A stretch of DNA of 64,000 bases from Georgenia yuyongxinii (GTDB lineage: Bacteria; Actinomycetota; Actinomycetes; Actinomycetales; Actinomycetaceae): positions 1 through 64,000 of the forward strand of contig NZ_CP040915.1 of assembly GCF_006352065.1 (NCBI RefSeq), written 5' to 3'. Shown here piece after piece: positions 29,497-38,159 of this stretch (positions are counted from its first letter, which is position 1; the number at the start of each line of letters is the position of its first letter). The position numbers were made by a program, and so were the translations under genes. Below the pieces are notes generated by a model. It was not told where the DNA came from, made no database searches, and saw only the letters and a list, made by a program, of their open reading frames with translations.

Positions 29497-30483
29497 CTAC
29501 AGCAGCTCCGCACGCAGCTGATCTGCGGACTTGGGCGACAGCAGCCCGGGCGGGACGTCGAACACCGTCTTGGCGCCCACCTGGCCCCCGGCGTTGAGCC
29601 GGGCCGCGGCCCTGGCGTAGGCCACCAGCACACTCGCGGTGAACTCGGGGTTGCTGCCGAGGTCCAGGCGGTACTCGACCACCTGCGAGCTCCCGGAGCC
29701 GGTGCTCCCGCTGCGGATCACGAAGCCGCCGTGCGGCATGGTGGCGTGGTCGCGGGCGAGCTCCGCGGCGCTGATGAAGTGCACCGCGGTGTCGTAGTCG
29801 GCGAAGTAGTGCGGCATCGTGACGATGGTCTGCTCCACCGCGGCGGCGTCGGCGCCGTCCTCGAGGACCACGTAGCACTCTCGGGTGTGCTTCTGCCGGG
29901 TGCTTAGCTCGGGGCGCGCGCCGCTGCGCACCGCCTCGATTGCCTCCTCGGACGGCACGGTGTACTGCACGGCGCCGGCCACGCCCGGCACGCGGCGCAC
30001 CGCGTCGGAGTGACCCTGGCTCAGGCCCTTGCCCCAGAAGGTGTAGGTCGCGCCGTCGGGAAGCAGCGCCTCGCCGAGGAGGCGGTTCAGGGAGAACATC
30101 CCCGGGTCCCAGCCGACCGAGATGATCGCGGTGTTGCCGCCCGCCCGGGCGGAGGCGTCCACGGCCGCGAAGTACTCGGGGATCTTCGCGTGGGTGTCGA
30201 AGCTGTCGACGGTGGTGAAGTGCGCCGCCAGGGCCGGGCCGTGCTCGGGCAGGTCCGCCTTGGAGCCACCGCACAGGATGAGGACGTCGACCCGCTCGCG
30301 GTGCTCCAGGAGCTCGTCCCATGGCAGGACGGGCACGGCCGGCGTAGGCGCGGTGATCTGGTCGGGGGAGCGGCGGGTGAAGATCCCGGCCAGCTCCATG
30401 TCCGGGTTCTGTCCGACGGCGGCCGCCACGCCGCGCCCCAGGTTTCCGTACCCGGCGATCCCGATCCGTAGCGGTGCTGCCAT
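29497..30483 (-). CDS. ddh: meso-diaminopimelate D-dehydrogenase
   Basis: NADPH-dependent enzyme interconverting meso-diaminopimelate and L-2-amino-6-oxopimelate, a one-step shortcut in lysine/peptidoglycan precursor synthesis. ATG 30483 follows AAAGGGCACGAGG. The 328-aa protein has the Rossmann motif GYGNLGRGV at residues 11-19, ILCGGSKADLPEHGP, DSFDTHAKIPEYF and SVGWDPGMFSLNRLL, all hallmarks of the Corynebacterium-type enzyme, and the normal length of about 325. It stands alone between two decayed genes. Confidence 0.95.
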   Translation of the reverse strand: MAAPLRIGIAGYGNLGRGVAAAVGQNPDMELAGIFTRRSPDQITAPTPAVPVLPWDELLEHRERVDVLILCGGSKADLPEHGPALAAHFTTVDSFDTHAKIPEYFAAVDASARAGGNTAIISVGWDPGMFSLNRLLGEALLPDGATYTFWGKGLSQGHSDAVRRVPGVAGAVQYTVPSEEAIEAVRSGARPELSTRQKHTRECYVVLEDGADAAAVEQTIVTMPHYFADYDTAVHFISAAELARDHATMPHGGFVIRSGSTGSGSSQVVEYRLDLGSNPEFTASVLVAYARAAARLNAGGQVGAKTVFDVPPGLLSPKSADQLRAELL

Positions 30484-30598
30484 CCTCGTGCCCTTTCTCG
30501 TTCCTCGTGCGACGGCCGACCATGGCCCGCCAGTTCCGGGCGACCATACTTCCCCGGCGCCGGTGGCCACCCGCCGGGGCCGGCGACACTCTCCCCCG

Positions 30599-31695
30599 AT
30601 GGCGGCGACGGCGCTCGCGGCACGGTCCTCGGCCGGGGGCTTCCTCGACCGCGTGCGTACCGCGGTCCGGGGCCTCGCTTCGGGCTACTTCGCCCTCGTC
30701 ATGGGCAGCGGCATCATCTCGGTCGGCATGCGGCTCGAGGGCTTCGAGCTGCTGTCCGGTTTCCTGCTGGTGGTCTGCGCCGTCACCTAGGTGGTCCTGG
30801 TGGCGCTGACCGTCGTCCGCCTGGGGCGGTACCGCACGGACATCGCCCAGGAGCTTGGCGATGCGCGCCGTGCCTTCGGCTTCTTCACCTTCGTGGCGGG
30901 GACGAACGTCCTCGGGGTCCGGGTCGCTATGGACGGGCACGTCGCCTGGACGACGGGGCGTTGCTGCTGCTCTCCGTCGCCGGCTGGCTGGTGCTGGGGT
31001 ACGTGGTCCCATGGACGGCCGTCCTGGGTCGCACCACCCGTCCGGTGGTGGCGACCGCCAACGGCACCTGGTTCATCTGGGTGGTGGGCAGCCAGTCGGT
31101 CGCGGTGGCATCGGCCTCGCTGCAACCGGTCGTCACGGCGCAGCGGGACCTGCTCGCGCTGCTCTCCATAGTGTCGTGGTCGGTCGGCATCTTCCTCTAC
31201 GCCGCCGCGGGCGTGATCGTAGCTCTGCGGATGTTGCTCTACGAGCTGCGCCCCGCGGACTTGACCCCGCCGTACTGGTTGGCGATGGGCGCGTGCGCCA
31301 TCACCGTGCTCGCCGTGGCCCGGATCGTGGAGATGGCCGACGCCCCGATGGTGAACGCCACACGGGGACTGGTGGCCGGCCTGTCGGTCGTCTTCTGGGC
31401 GTTTGCCACGTGGCTGATCCCACCGCTGGTGGCGGCTGGGGTGTGGCGGCACGGGCGCCACCGCGTGCCGTTGACCTACGACGCCACCCTGTGGAGCATC
31501 GTCTTCCCGCTCGGGATGTACGCGGTGGCCGGGATCTATCTCGGGCAGGCGGACCAGCTGCCGATCGTGGGTGCGATCGGCGCCGTCGAGCTGTGGGTCG
31601 CGTTCGCCGTCTGGGCCGCGGTCTTCGCCGCGATGATTGTCCATCTGTGGCGCACGGTCGCCCGGGCCGGTTCGAGGATCGGTGTGACGGGTTAG
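30599..31695 (+). pseudogene. TDT family transporter (TehA/SLAC1-like), broken by amber codon and frameshift
   Basis: The first part (ATG 30599) encodes a basic lead, GYFALVMGSGIISVGM and a first membrane helix, then stops at TAG 30788-30790. The same frame continues VVLVALTVVRLGRYRTDI as if the stop were a point mutation. Near 30935-30950 the frame shifts to one reading LDDGALLLLSVAGWLVLGYV and continues to 31695 with many helices, including YWLAMGACAITVLA, the TDT signature. The family (tellurite resistance/dicarboxylate transporters) has about ten helices and 320-380 residues, which the combined frames match. Two lesions make it inactive unless sequencing errors explain them. Confidence 0.8.
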
Positions 31696-31723
31696 ATGTG
31701 AGGGTCCCGACAATCCCACCCAT

Positions 31724-31763
31724 TTGCTCACCATTCGAGACGTCCGTATCAAATGGTGAGCAA
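31724..31763. promoter_or_regulatory. 12-bp inverted repeat upstream of MHS transporter
   Basis: TTGCTCACCATT (31724-31735) and AATGGTGAGCAA (31752-31763) are perfect inverted arms separated by 16 bases, ending 50 bases before the transporter start. The position fits an operator for a dimeric regulator; a stem-loop in the leader is the alternative. No regulator gene is adjacent. Confidence 0.5.
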
Positions 31764-31813
31764 GTGAGAGGTAACATCTTTGGGTTCCTGACCCAGCACA
31801 TGAGGAGTTCCGC

Positions 31814-33226
31814 GTGAGCACGCTCACCGCGCCGGACACGGCAGAAGCACGGCCCGCACCGTCGGGGGTCCAGAAGCGGCGGATCATCTTCGCCAGCCTG
31901 GTCGGCACCTCGATCGAGTTCTACGACTTCTACGTCTACGCCACCGCGGCGATCTCGGTCTTCCCGCTGCTCTTCTTCCCGGCGTCCGACGCCGGCGGGG
32001 CGCTCCTTGCCTCCCTGGCCACCTTCGGGGTGGCCTTCGTGGCAAGGCCGGTCGGCTCGATCATCTTCGGCCACTTCGGTGACCGGCTCGGCCGCAAGGC
32101 CACCCTGCTCGGGTCGTTGCTGACCATGGGCATCGCCACCGTGATCATCGGCATGCTGCCCACGTACGCGCAGATCGGCCTGTGGGCGCCGGTCATGCTC
32201 GCGATCATGCGGTTCTGCCAAGGCCTGGGCCTCGGCGGGGAGTGGAGCGGCGCCGCGCTGCTTGCCACCGAGACCGCCGAGAAGGGCAAGCGCGCCCGCG
32301 CCGCGATGTGGCCCCAGCTCGGCGCCCCCATCGGCTTCCTCTTCGCCAACGGCTTCTTCCTGCTGCTGACGATCTGGATGGGCCACGACAGCACCGACCC
32401 CGCGCACGACGGGACCTTCCTCACCTGGGGCTGGCGGATCCCGTTCCTGGCCTCCGCCGTCATCGTCGCGCTCGGCGTGTACGTCCGCGTGAAGCTCGAG
32501 GAGACCCCGGTCTTCGCCCGCGCCGTCGCCCGCGGCGAGAAGGTCAAGACGCCGCTGAAGGCGGTGCTGCAGACCAGCTGGCGCCAGCTCATCCAGGGCA
32601 CCTTCATCATGCTGGCCACCTACACGCTCTTCTACCTGTTCACGACCTGGATCCTCAGCTACGCCATCGGCGCGACCGAGAACGGCATGCTGGGGATCGG
32701 CTACCAGGACTTCCTGGTGCTCCAGCTCATCGCGATCCTCTTCTTCGCCGCCATGACCCCCGTCTCCGGTGCGCTCGCCGACAGGTTCGGGCGCAAGCCG
32801 TTCCTCATCGTGGTCACCGCGGCGATCCTCGTGTTCGGCTTCTTCTTCGACTCCTTCCTGGCCCCGGAGGTCATGGGCACCGGCGCGGACGCGAACATGG
32901 GCCTCATGCTGGTGTTCCTCATCATCGGCATGACGCTGATGGGCCTGACCTTCGGCGTGCAGAGCGCGATCCTGCCCGAGCTGTTCCCGACCAACGTGCG
33001 CTACACGGGCTCGGCGATCGCGTACAACTTCTCTTCCATCCTTGGTGCGGCGGTGGCCCCCTTCATCGCCGCCTGGCTGGTGCAGAACCACGGGGTCGCG
33101 TGGGTGGGCGTGTACCTCGCGTCGATGGCACTGCTGACCCTGCTGTCGCTGTTCTCCACCAAGGAGACGAAGGACCTGGACCTGGACACCCTCACGGCGA
33201 CGGACGCCCAGCCGGCCGTCGCCTGA
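31814..33226 (+). CDS. MHS-family MFS metabolite:H+ symporter
   Basis: Twelve-helix major facilitator of the metabolite:H+ symporter subgroup (relatives: ShiA, ProP, KgtP). GTG 31814 follows GAGGAGTTCC. The 470-aa protein shows GTSIEFYDFYVYATAA at the first helix, the loop 2-3 motif GHFGDRLGRKATLLGSLLTMG, RFCQGLGLGGEWSGAALLATE, and loop 8-9 GALADRFGRKP, all typical of MHS. Substrate cannot be read from sequence; carboxylates such as shikimate or dicarboxylates are likely. Preceded by an inverted repeat and followed by a strong stem-loop, so it is a single-gene unit. Confidence 0.93.
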   Translation: MSTLTAPDTAEARPAPSGVQKRRIIFASLVGTSIEFYDFYVYATAAISVFPLLFFPASDAGGALLASLATFGVAFVARPVGSIIFGHFGDRLGRKATLLGSLLTMGIATVIIGMLPTYAQIGLWAPVMLAIMRFCQGLGLGGEWSGAALLATETAEKGKRARAAMWPQLGAPIGFLFANGFFLLLTIWMGHDSTDPAHDGTFLTWGWRIPFLASAVIVALGVYVRVKLEETPVFARAVARGEKVKTPLKAVLQTSWRQLIQGTFIMLATYTLFYLFTTWILSYAIGATENGMLGIGYQDFLVLQLIAILFFAAMTPVSGALADRFGRKPFLIVVTAAILVFGFFFDSFLAPEVMGTGADANMGLMLVFLIIGMTLMGLTFGVQSAILPELFPTNVRYTGSAIAYNFSSILGAAVAPFIAAWLVQNHGVAWVGVYLASMALLTLLSLFSTKETKDLDLDTLTATDAQPAVA

Positions 33227-33239
33227 CACCCACCACCAC

Positions 33240-33276
33240 GAGAGACGCCCCCGCCGTGCCGGCGGGGGCGTCTCTC
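33240..33276. terminator. terminator between MHS transporter and phosphodiesterase
   Basis: Perfect 17-bp arms GAGAGACGCCCCCGCCG and CGGCGGGGGCGTCTCTC with a 3-base loop, between convergent genes. It overlaps the last bases of the phosphodiesterase frame (33275). No T-tract follows on plus. Confidence 0.7.
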
Positions 33277-33805
33277 ATCCGGCGCGGTGGAGCGAGGGCG
33301 GAGGTACCAACGGGTGGAGCACAACATCGATCTCGCCCGGTTGCGCACCGAGCACGGCCGTCATGAACGTGCGGTGCGGCTGGCGGCGCCGGTCGGTCGG
33401 GGAGCCGGGGTTGAGCAGGCGCATCCCGGCGGGGGAGACGGAGTCCCACGGGATGTGGCTGTGCCCGAACACCAGCAGGTCGGTCTCCGGGAACACCGCG
33501 TCCATCCGCTCCTCGCGCCCCGGGGCCGGACCGGTCTCGTGCACCACCGCCAGCCGCACGCCGTCGATCGTCGCGCGGGCCACCTCGGGAAGGCGACGGC
33601 GGATGTCCGCACCGTCATTGTTGCCCCAGCACGCCACCAGGCGGGCCGAGCGGTCGGCCAGCTCGTCCACCAGCCGAGCGTCCACCCAGTCCCCGGCGTG
33701 CACGACGACGTCCGCCAGCGCCACGGCGGCCCACACCTCGGCCGGCAGCTCCCTGGCCCGCTTGGGCCAGTGCGTGTCGGCGAGGAGCAGTAGACGGGTG
33801 GTCAT
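33275..33805 (-). CDS. metallophosphoesterase, YfcE/MJ0936 family
   Basis: Dinuclear-metal phosphodiesterase of unknown physiological substrate. The 176-aa protein starts MTTRLLLLADTHWPKRA and has the family motifs ADTH, HAGDWVD, WGNND, VVHETG and FGHSHIP in order, giving all metal ligands. Length fits the YfcE-like group. It is convergent with the transporter gene and apparently monocistronic. Confidence 0.92.
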   Translation of the reverse strand: MTTRLLLLADTHWPKRARELPAEVWAAVALADVVVHAGDWVDARLVDELADRSARLVACWGNNDGADIRRRLPEVARATIDGVRLAVVHETGPAPGREERMDAVFPETDLLVFGHSHIPWDSVSPAGMRLLNPGSPTDRRRQPHRTFMTAVLGAQPGEIDVVLHPLVPPPSLHRAG

Positions 33806-33945
33806 CGCGAGTCTCCGGTTGACGGCGCCCCTCGGCCGGCAGGGGATGTCACCGGCCGGTCCTACCGTGCCGTCATGTGGCAGTCGAGCAGATTCCCCTT
33901 CGTGATGCGGCGGTGAGCCTAGGGCCTGGGCAGCACGGCCGTCCG

Positions 33946-34125
33946 GTGACCACCGCGGACAGGCCGATACCCCTGCGCGTGTGGGTGCAGACCCGCCAAG
34001 GCCACAGGGCTGTGGACGGGGTGGCGGTGGCGTGGACGGCCCGCGCCGTGCGGGTGCGCTACCTCGACGAGCACGGCCGTCAGGGATTCGCCTGGGTGTG
34101 GGCGAACGCCGTCGTCAGGCGGTGA
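33946..34125 (+). CDS. small conserved protein, 59 aa
   Basis: A short frame ending at 34125. I prefer the GTG at 33946 (VTTADRPIPLRVWVQTRQGH); an in-frame GTG at 33877 would give 82 aa. The product looks like a single small beta-barrel, with AVDGVAVAWTARAVRVRYLD and GFAWVWANAVVRR. Similar short proteins occur in Micrococcales but I know no function. No membrane segment or catalytic motif. Confidence 0.55.
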   Translation: MTTADRPIPLRVWVQTRQGHRAVDGVAVAWTARAVRVRYLDEHGRQGFAWVWANAVVRR

Positions 34126-34192
34126 CAGGCCTCAGGGGTTGAAGGCCGGGTTAAAGCCCTCGGCGGGTCACACGCGACCTCACGTGCGCGAC

Positions 34193-34639
34193 CTAAGTGC
34201 GGGGCCGATCGCCGGGGACCTCCCCGGCATCGCGCCCAGAAGAGAGGTCTCCGTCGTCGGCGGCGTGACGTCCCGCAACCCCGGGATCGCTGGCGGGGTC
34301 GTAGTCCGGGTCGAGCGCTTCCGCGTCCCGCATCCGCTCCTCGGCCCGCTCGCGGACCTGGCCGGCCTGCTCGGCGCGCAGCCGGGCCTCGCGGTCGAGG
34401 CGGTCGGCCTCCACCCGCGCCTGCTTTGCCTGCGCCTCGGCGGCCGCGGCGTCCGCCTCGCGCTGCCGGGCAGCGAGGTCTTCCTCCTCGCCCTGCGCCC
34501 GCAAGTCCGCGGCGTGGGCTCGGTTCTCCTCCCGCCGGACACGCTCCTGCTCCTTCTTGCGCCGGCTTGCGGCGAGCACGGCGACCACGATGATCGCCAC
34601 TACAACGATGGCCAGCACGATCCAGATCCAGGTATCCAT
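34193..34639 (-). CDS. membrane-anchored coiled-coil protein, 148 aa
   Basis: I prefer ATG 34639 (MDTWIWIVLAIVVVAIIVVAVL), a start directly at the membrane helix; an upstream ATG at 34699 would add 20 residues. After the anchor comes RRKKEQERVRREE and a long Glu/Arg/Ala-rich coiled coil to about residue 105, then an Asp/Pro-rich tail. The topology suggests a cytoplasmic coiled coil tethered to the membrane. Such proteins are common and uncharacterised in Actinobacteria. Function unknown. Confidence 0.75.
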   Translation of the reverse strand: MDTWIWIVLAIVVVAIIVVAVLAASRRKKEQERVRREENRAHAADLRAQGEEEDLAARQREADAAAAEAQAKQARVEADRLDREARLRAEQAGQVRERAEERMRDAEALDPDYDPASDPGVAGRHAADDGDLSSGRDAGEVPGDRPRT

Positions 34640-34782
34640 GGGACGGCCCTCCTCGGTCGACTTGATCTCATCGAACCCGAGGCCCGGGATTCCGGCCACC
34701 GGAGCGCGGAGTGCGGCTCGCGGGCAGCGCGCTCGCCATCACGCTAGGGGTTCGCCCGGTGCTCGCCGCCTGGTGAGTCCGG

Positions 34783-35529
34783 TCAGGCGCCGACGACTGC
34801 GCGGACCACGGCAGCGGCCCGAGACGCCGCCTCGTCGACGCCGAGATGGAAGTCCTCGCCAGCGGCAGGGCCGCACAGGTCCGAGACTCCCCGCACGGAG
34901 AGGAACGGGACGCCGAACGAGTGGCACACCTGCGCGATCGCGGTGGACTCCATGTCCGTGCTCAGCGCGGCCGGGAAAGCCTCGCGCACCTCGGTGACGT
35001 TGACCGCCGTGACGAACGAGTCGCCCGACACCATCTGCCCCACCCGGAGCGAGCCCTTGTCCAGCACAGCCGCCCGCGCCAGCCCGAGCAGGCCCGCGTC
35101 GGCCGGGTAGCTCACGGGCATGCCGGGTACCTGACCGCGCACGTACCCGAACGCCGTCGCGTCGGCGAAGCCGTAGGTGTAGTCGTCCCCGACGATGACG
35201 TCGCCGACCCGCACCACAGCCGTCAGGCCGCCGGCCGAGCCGGTGGAGACCACGGCCCGCGGGCGGACCGTCGTCAGCGCGTGCACCGCCGCGGACGCGG
35301 CGTTGACCAGCCCGATGCCTGATCGCACGAGCAGCACACGGGTGTCACCCAGGGCGACCAGCCGGGTACGGGCGTGCCCGGCCCCGACGTCGGCGCCGGC
35401 TTGGGTGGCGGCGTCGAGGAACGGGCGGACCTCCTCTTCCATCGCGCCGATGACCACCGCGTCCACGACGGGCAGGTCCCGGTCGCCCGCCGCCCGGGTG
35501 AGCGGCGCCGCCGTCCCGTCGAGGCTCAC
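34783..35529 (-). CDS. mtnN: 5'-methylthioadenosine/S-adenosylhomocysteine nucleosidase
   Basis: Cleaves the glycosidic bond of methylthioadenosine and S-adenosylhomocysteine; with LuxS it forms the two-step path from S-adenosylhomocysteine to homocysteine and the AI-2 precursor. The GTG at 35529 overlaps the luxS stop (GTGA), so the two are coupled. The 248-aa protein has [31 protein letters not shown], the catalytic region [10 protein letters not shown] and [10 protein letters not shown] with the conserved Asp. Slightly longer than the 230-residue E. coli enzyme because of an N-terminal extension of about 20 residues. Confidence 0.93.
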   Translation of the reverse strand: MSLDGTAAPLTRAAGDRDLPVVDAVVIGAMEEEVRPFLDAATQAGADVGAGHARTRLVALGDTRVLLVRSGIGLVNAASAAVHALTTVRPRAVVSTGSAGGLTAVVRVGDVIVGDDYTYGFADATAFGYVRGQVPGMPVSYPADAGLLGLARAAVLDKGSLRVGQMVSGDSFVTAVNVTEVREAFPAALSTDMESTAIAQVCHSFGVPFLSVRGVSDLCGPAAGEDFHLGVDEAASRAAAVVRAVVGA

Positions 35530-35984
35530 GCCGTGACCTGCGCCCACTCCTCGCGGCGCGCGAGCATGGTCCGCGCGGCTTCCTTCGCCCCACCCAGGGT
35601 GTGACTCGCGGCCCAGCCGCACTGGATCTCGTTCGCGGCGGGCACCTCGGTGGCGTCGACCACGTCGCGCAGCGTGGTCTCGACCAGGTCCAGCACCTCT
35701 GCCATGGGGTGCTCGCCCACGAGCAGGAGGTAGAACCCGGTCTGGCAGCCCATGGGGGAGAAGTCCACAACGTCGTCGGAGTGGTTGCGCACATGCTCGG
35801 CGAAGGTGTGCTCGAGGGAGTGGACCACCGGCATCTCCAGGTGGTCCACGTTCGGCTGGCAGAACCGGACGTCGTACTTGGTCAGCACGTCCCCGCCGGG
35901 CAGGTGCTTGGTGTCGGCCAGGCGCACATAGGGTGCGGCGACCGTGCGGTGGTCCAGGTTGAAGCTCTCGACGTTCATGCGCAT
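35526..35984 (-). CDS. luxS: S-ribosylhomocysteine lyase LuxS
   Basis: Metal-dependent lyase producing homocysteine and 4,5-dihydroxy-2,3-pentanedione, the autoinducer-2 precursor. ATG 35984 follows GGAGGACATCCC. The 152-aa protein has the ligands His55 and His59 in [10 protein letters not shown] and Cys122 in QCGWAASH, plus the catalytic Cys80 in [10 protein letters not shown]. Length and motifs are normal. It is first in the luxS-mtnN pair. AI-2 signalling is not implied; the pair may serve only methyl-cycle recycling. Confidence 0.97.
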   Translation of the reverse strand: MRMNVESFNLDHRTVAAPYVRLADTKHLPGGDVLTKYDVRFCQPNVDHLEMPVVHSLEHTFAEHVRNHSDDVVDFSPMGCQTGFYLLLVGEHPMAEVLDLVETTLRDVVDATEVPAANEIQCGWAASHTLGGAKEAARTMLARREEWAQVTA

Positions 35985-36241
35985 GGGATGTCCTCCGTCA
36001 GGGGCGGTGCTGCCCCCATCATCCCCCGTCCGCGGCCCCGTCGGTCGGGGCGCGGGCACGGCGGCGCCGCCACGCGCGCCGGCACCGGACGGTCGAACGG
36101 AGACTGGGCTCGCGGCCGGACCGCTGTCGCGGCAAGGTACGCGGCGCACGACGTGCCGGCCACGGGTGGTCCGAGGCCGTGAGGCGAGACCTGCAGGGAC
36201 CAGCGCCGGCCGGCACGGGCGTGCCGACACGAAGGACGCAC

Positions 36242-36922
36242 ATGAACCCAGGACGGCGCGGAAGGGCTACCGGCCCGTCTGTGGCACGGCCGGACCGGTG
36301 GCGCTTCCGCGGGAACATCGCCGGCGTGGGGAGCGCCGAGGGCACCCGGGTGGTGGTGGGCGACTGGCCCGACTCGCCGTTCGGGCCGTTCGCCGACGTC
36401 ATGGTGGAACGGGCTGACGGACATCGGCTGCTCCTGGCACCGACCGAGGAGGTGGCAGAGTTCGTGTCCGCCACTTACCGGTTCGACGAGGTCCGCATCG
36501 TCCCGGTGACGGTCGACCGCTCCGGCCATCGCTGGCGGGTGGCCGCCGGTCCGCTGGACCTCGACCTCGCGCTCGGCTCGCGCACATGGCTCGGCCACCT
36601 CCTCCGGCTGGTGCCCGGCCCCATTGCGACCAGCCTCGGATGGGCGCGCGTGACGTCCTTCGCCGCACGGCTTCTGCTGCCCGGCGTGCGCACGGTCGGC
36701 ACCGCCGGCGGGGGACGGATCGAGTGGTACGGCGCGCGTGACGTCCGCCGGGTGGTCGCCGCACGCGCCGCCTGGGACGGCACGGGCCTCGGTGACCTGC
36801 GGCCGGTGCGTCCGGCTCCGCGGTTCGGGTTCAGCTCTACGCCCGCCAGGCCGAGCGTGGTCACCGTCGTCACGACCGTATGGAGGCGGGAAGCCCCCAA
36901 ATCGCACCGGCCGGTCCTGTGA
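36242..36922 (+). CDS. hypothetical protein, 226 aa
   Basis: Divergent from luxS. ATG 36242 follows GAAGGA. The protein has [23 protein letters not shown] and [23 protein letters not shown], recurrent in uncharacterised actinobacterial proteins, a middle part [20 protein letters not shown] and a basic C-terminal third with [20 protein letters not shown]. No signal peptide or clear membrane helix. I recognise it as conserved but of unknown function. Confidence 0.8.
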   Translation: MNPGRRGRATGPSVARPDRWRFRGNIAGVGSAEGTRVVVGDWPDSPFGPFADVMVERADGHRLLLAPTEEVAEFVSATYRFDEVRIVPVTVDRSGHRWRVAAGPLDLDLALGSRTWLGHLLRLVPGPIATSLGWARVTSFAARLLLPGVRTVGTAGGGRIEWYGARDVRRVVAARAAWDGTGLGDLRPVRPAPRFGFSSTPARPSVVTVVTTVWRREAPKSHRPVL

Positions 36923-37390
36923 CACGCCAGAGCGGCGACACGCCGCACATTCCGGTGATGACGACGGGCCGGGCCGGGCGCGGAAGCAGCCGATGCCCGC
37001 CGTTATCCCCAACCTGTGGACAAAGGTGGTGAAAACCGGTCCACAACTCGCTTCATGATCACCGAAGCCAGCCGATGTCAGTGGTCAGTGACAGCGTGAC
37101 GCCTGAGGGGGATCCCGCCGGCGGGCGACCGGGCCAGGTGTCCACACGGCGTCCCCAGGATGACCCGCAAGGGTCCACAAGGGTCAGGGGACGGCTGTGG
37201 ACAAACTTCACAAGTCGCGACACGCGAACACATCATGTTGGGGTTCAACCCTGGGCGGACCCCCAGGTGTAGTGTCTAGCTCCGAGGGACACCCCGGAAA
37301 TCGGGTGAACCACAATCTTGTTGTTACAGCAGTGTCGGGGGCGGGGGCCCGGAACCTGTGACGACGCACCGAGGCAAGGAGTTCGGCTCG
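36923..37390. promoter_or_regulatory. nrd upstream region with DnaA-box cluster
   Basis: 468 bases without a gene before nrdH. Perfect TGTGGACAA boxes lie at 37015-37023 and 37196-37204; GTGTCCACA at 37138-37146 has one mismatch and CGGTCCACA (37037) and GGGTCCACA (37171) two. Closer to nrdH, the imperfect dyad CCACAA-TC-TTGTTG (37310-37323) might bind a regulator such as NrdR, but it does not match the usual NrdR box spacing. The sequences are seen; DnaA control of ribonucleotide reductase is inferred, by analogy with nrdAB of E. coli. Confidence 0.6.
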
Positions 37391-37633
37391 ATGAGCATCA
37401 CCGTCTACAGCAAGCCGTCCTGCGTTCAGTGCGATGCCACTTACCGCGCGCTGAACAAGCAGGGACTCGACTACGAGGTCGTCGACATGACGACCGACCC
37501 CGAGGCGCTGGCCAGCGTCAAGGCGCTCGGCTACCAGCAGGCCCCGGTGGTCTTCGCCGACGGCGACCACTGGTCGGGGTTCCGGCCCGACAAGATCAAG
37601 GCGCTGGCCACGGCCGGCGCGATCGTGGCCTGA
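37391..37633 (+). CDS. nrdH: glutaredoxin-like NrdH-redoxin
   Basis: Electron donor for class Ib ribonucleotide reductase. ATG 37391 with AAGGAG upstream (37375-37380) gives an 80-aa protein, [20 protein letters not shown], whose redox pair is Cys11/Cys14 in CVQC. The C-terminal WSGFRPDKI motif is the NrdH-specific replacement of the glutathione-binding site. First gene of the nrdHIEF operon. Confidence 0.97.
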   Translation: MSITVYSKPSCVQCDATYRALNKQGLDYEVVDMTTDPEALASVKALGYQQAPVVFADGDHWSGFRPDKIKALATAGAIVA

Positions 37634-37742
37634 CGCCACCACAGGCTTCGGCCGGACCGTCGCGACCCGGCGGTCCGGCCGAACACCAACTGGTCCGTGC
37701 CTGGCGCGGGCCGGGGACCGCAGTGCAGCCAGGGAGACAGGC

Positions 37743-38159
37743 ATGAGCACCATCGTCTACTTCTCCTCCGCCACCAACAACACGCACCGTTTCGTGGGCA
37801 AGCTCGGCCTGCCCGCTCGCCGCATCCCGCTGCGGGCCAGCGAGGACCCGCTGCGCGTCGAGGAGGAGTACGTGCTGGTGGTGCCCACCTACGGGGGCGG
37901 CAACGGGCGCGGGGCTGTGCCCAAGCAGGTCATCAAGTTCCTGAATGACGAGCACAACCGCTCACTGATCCGCGGCGTCATCGCCGCGGGCAACCTCAAC
38001 TTCGGTAAGGCGTTCTGCCTCGCGGGGGAGATCGTCGCCGCGAAGTGCCAGGTGCCTTACCTGTATCGATTCGAACTTCTAGGAACCACCGAGGACGTCA
38101 CGCGCGTCCGAGAGGGATTGGGGCAGTTTTGGCAGCAACACTCACAGATTCCGGCGTAG
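37743..38159 (+). CDS. nrdI: class Ib ribonucleotide reductase flavodoxin NrdI
   Basis: FMN protein that supplies the oxidant for assembling the Mn-tyrosyl radical cofactor of NrdF. ATG 37743 follows GGGAGACAGGC. The 138-aa product has the flavin-binding [36 protein letters not shown] and [12 protein letters not shown]. Normal length. Its 3' end overlaps the nrdE start by 31 bases. Confidence 0.97.
   Translation: MSTIVYFSSATNNTHRFVGKLGLPARRIPLRASEDPLRVEEEYVLVVPTYGGGNGRGAVPKQVIKFLNDEHNRSLIRGVIAAGNLNFGKAFCLAGEIVAAKCQVPYLYRFELLGTTEDVTRVREGLGQFWQQHSQIPA

Noticed and set aside
31301-33229. A 642-codon open frame on minus antisense to the MHS transporter
   Set aside because: The plus-strand transporter has complete MHS motifs; the minus frame is Glu/His/Gly-rich shadow sequence.
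37310-37323. Classical NrdR box upstream of nrdH
   Set aside because: CCACAATCTTGTTG is only a partial dyad with two-base centre and does not fit the 16-bp ACAC-N8-GTGT consensus; kept as a possible regulatory dyad only.
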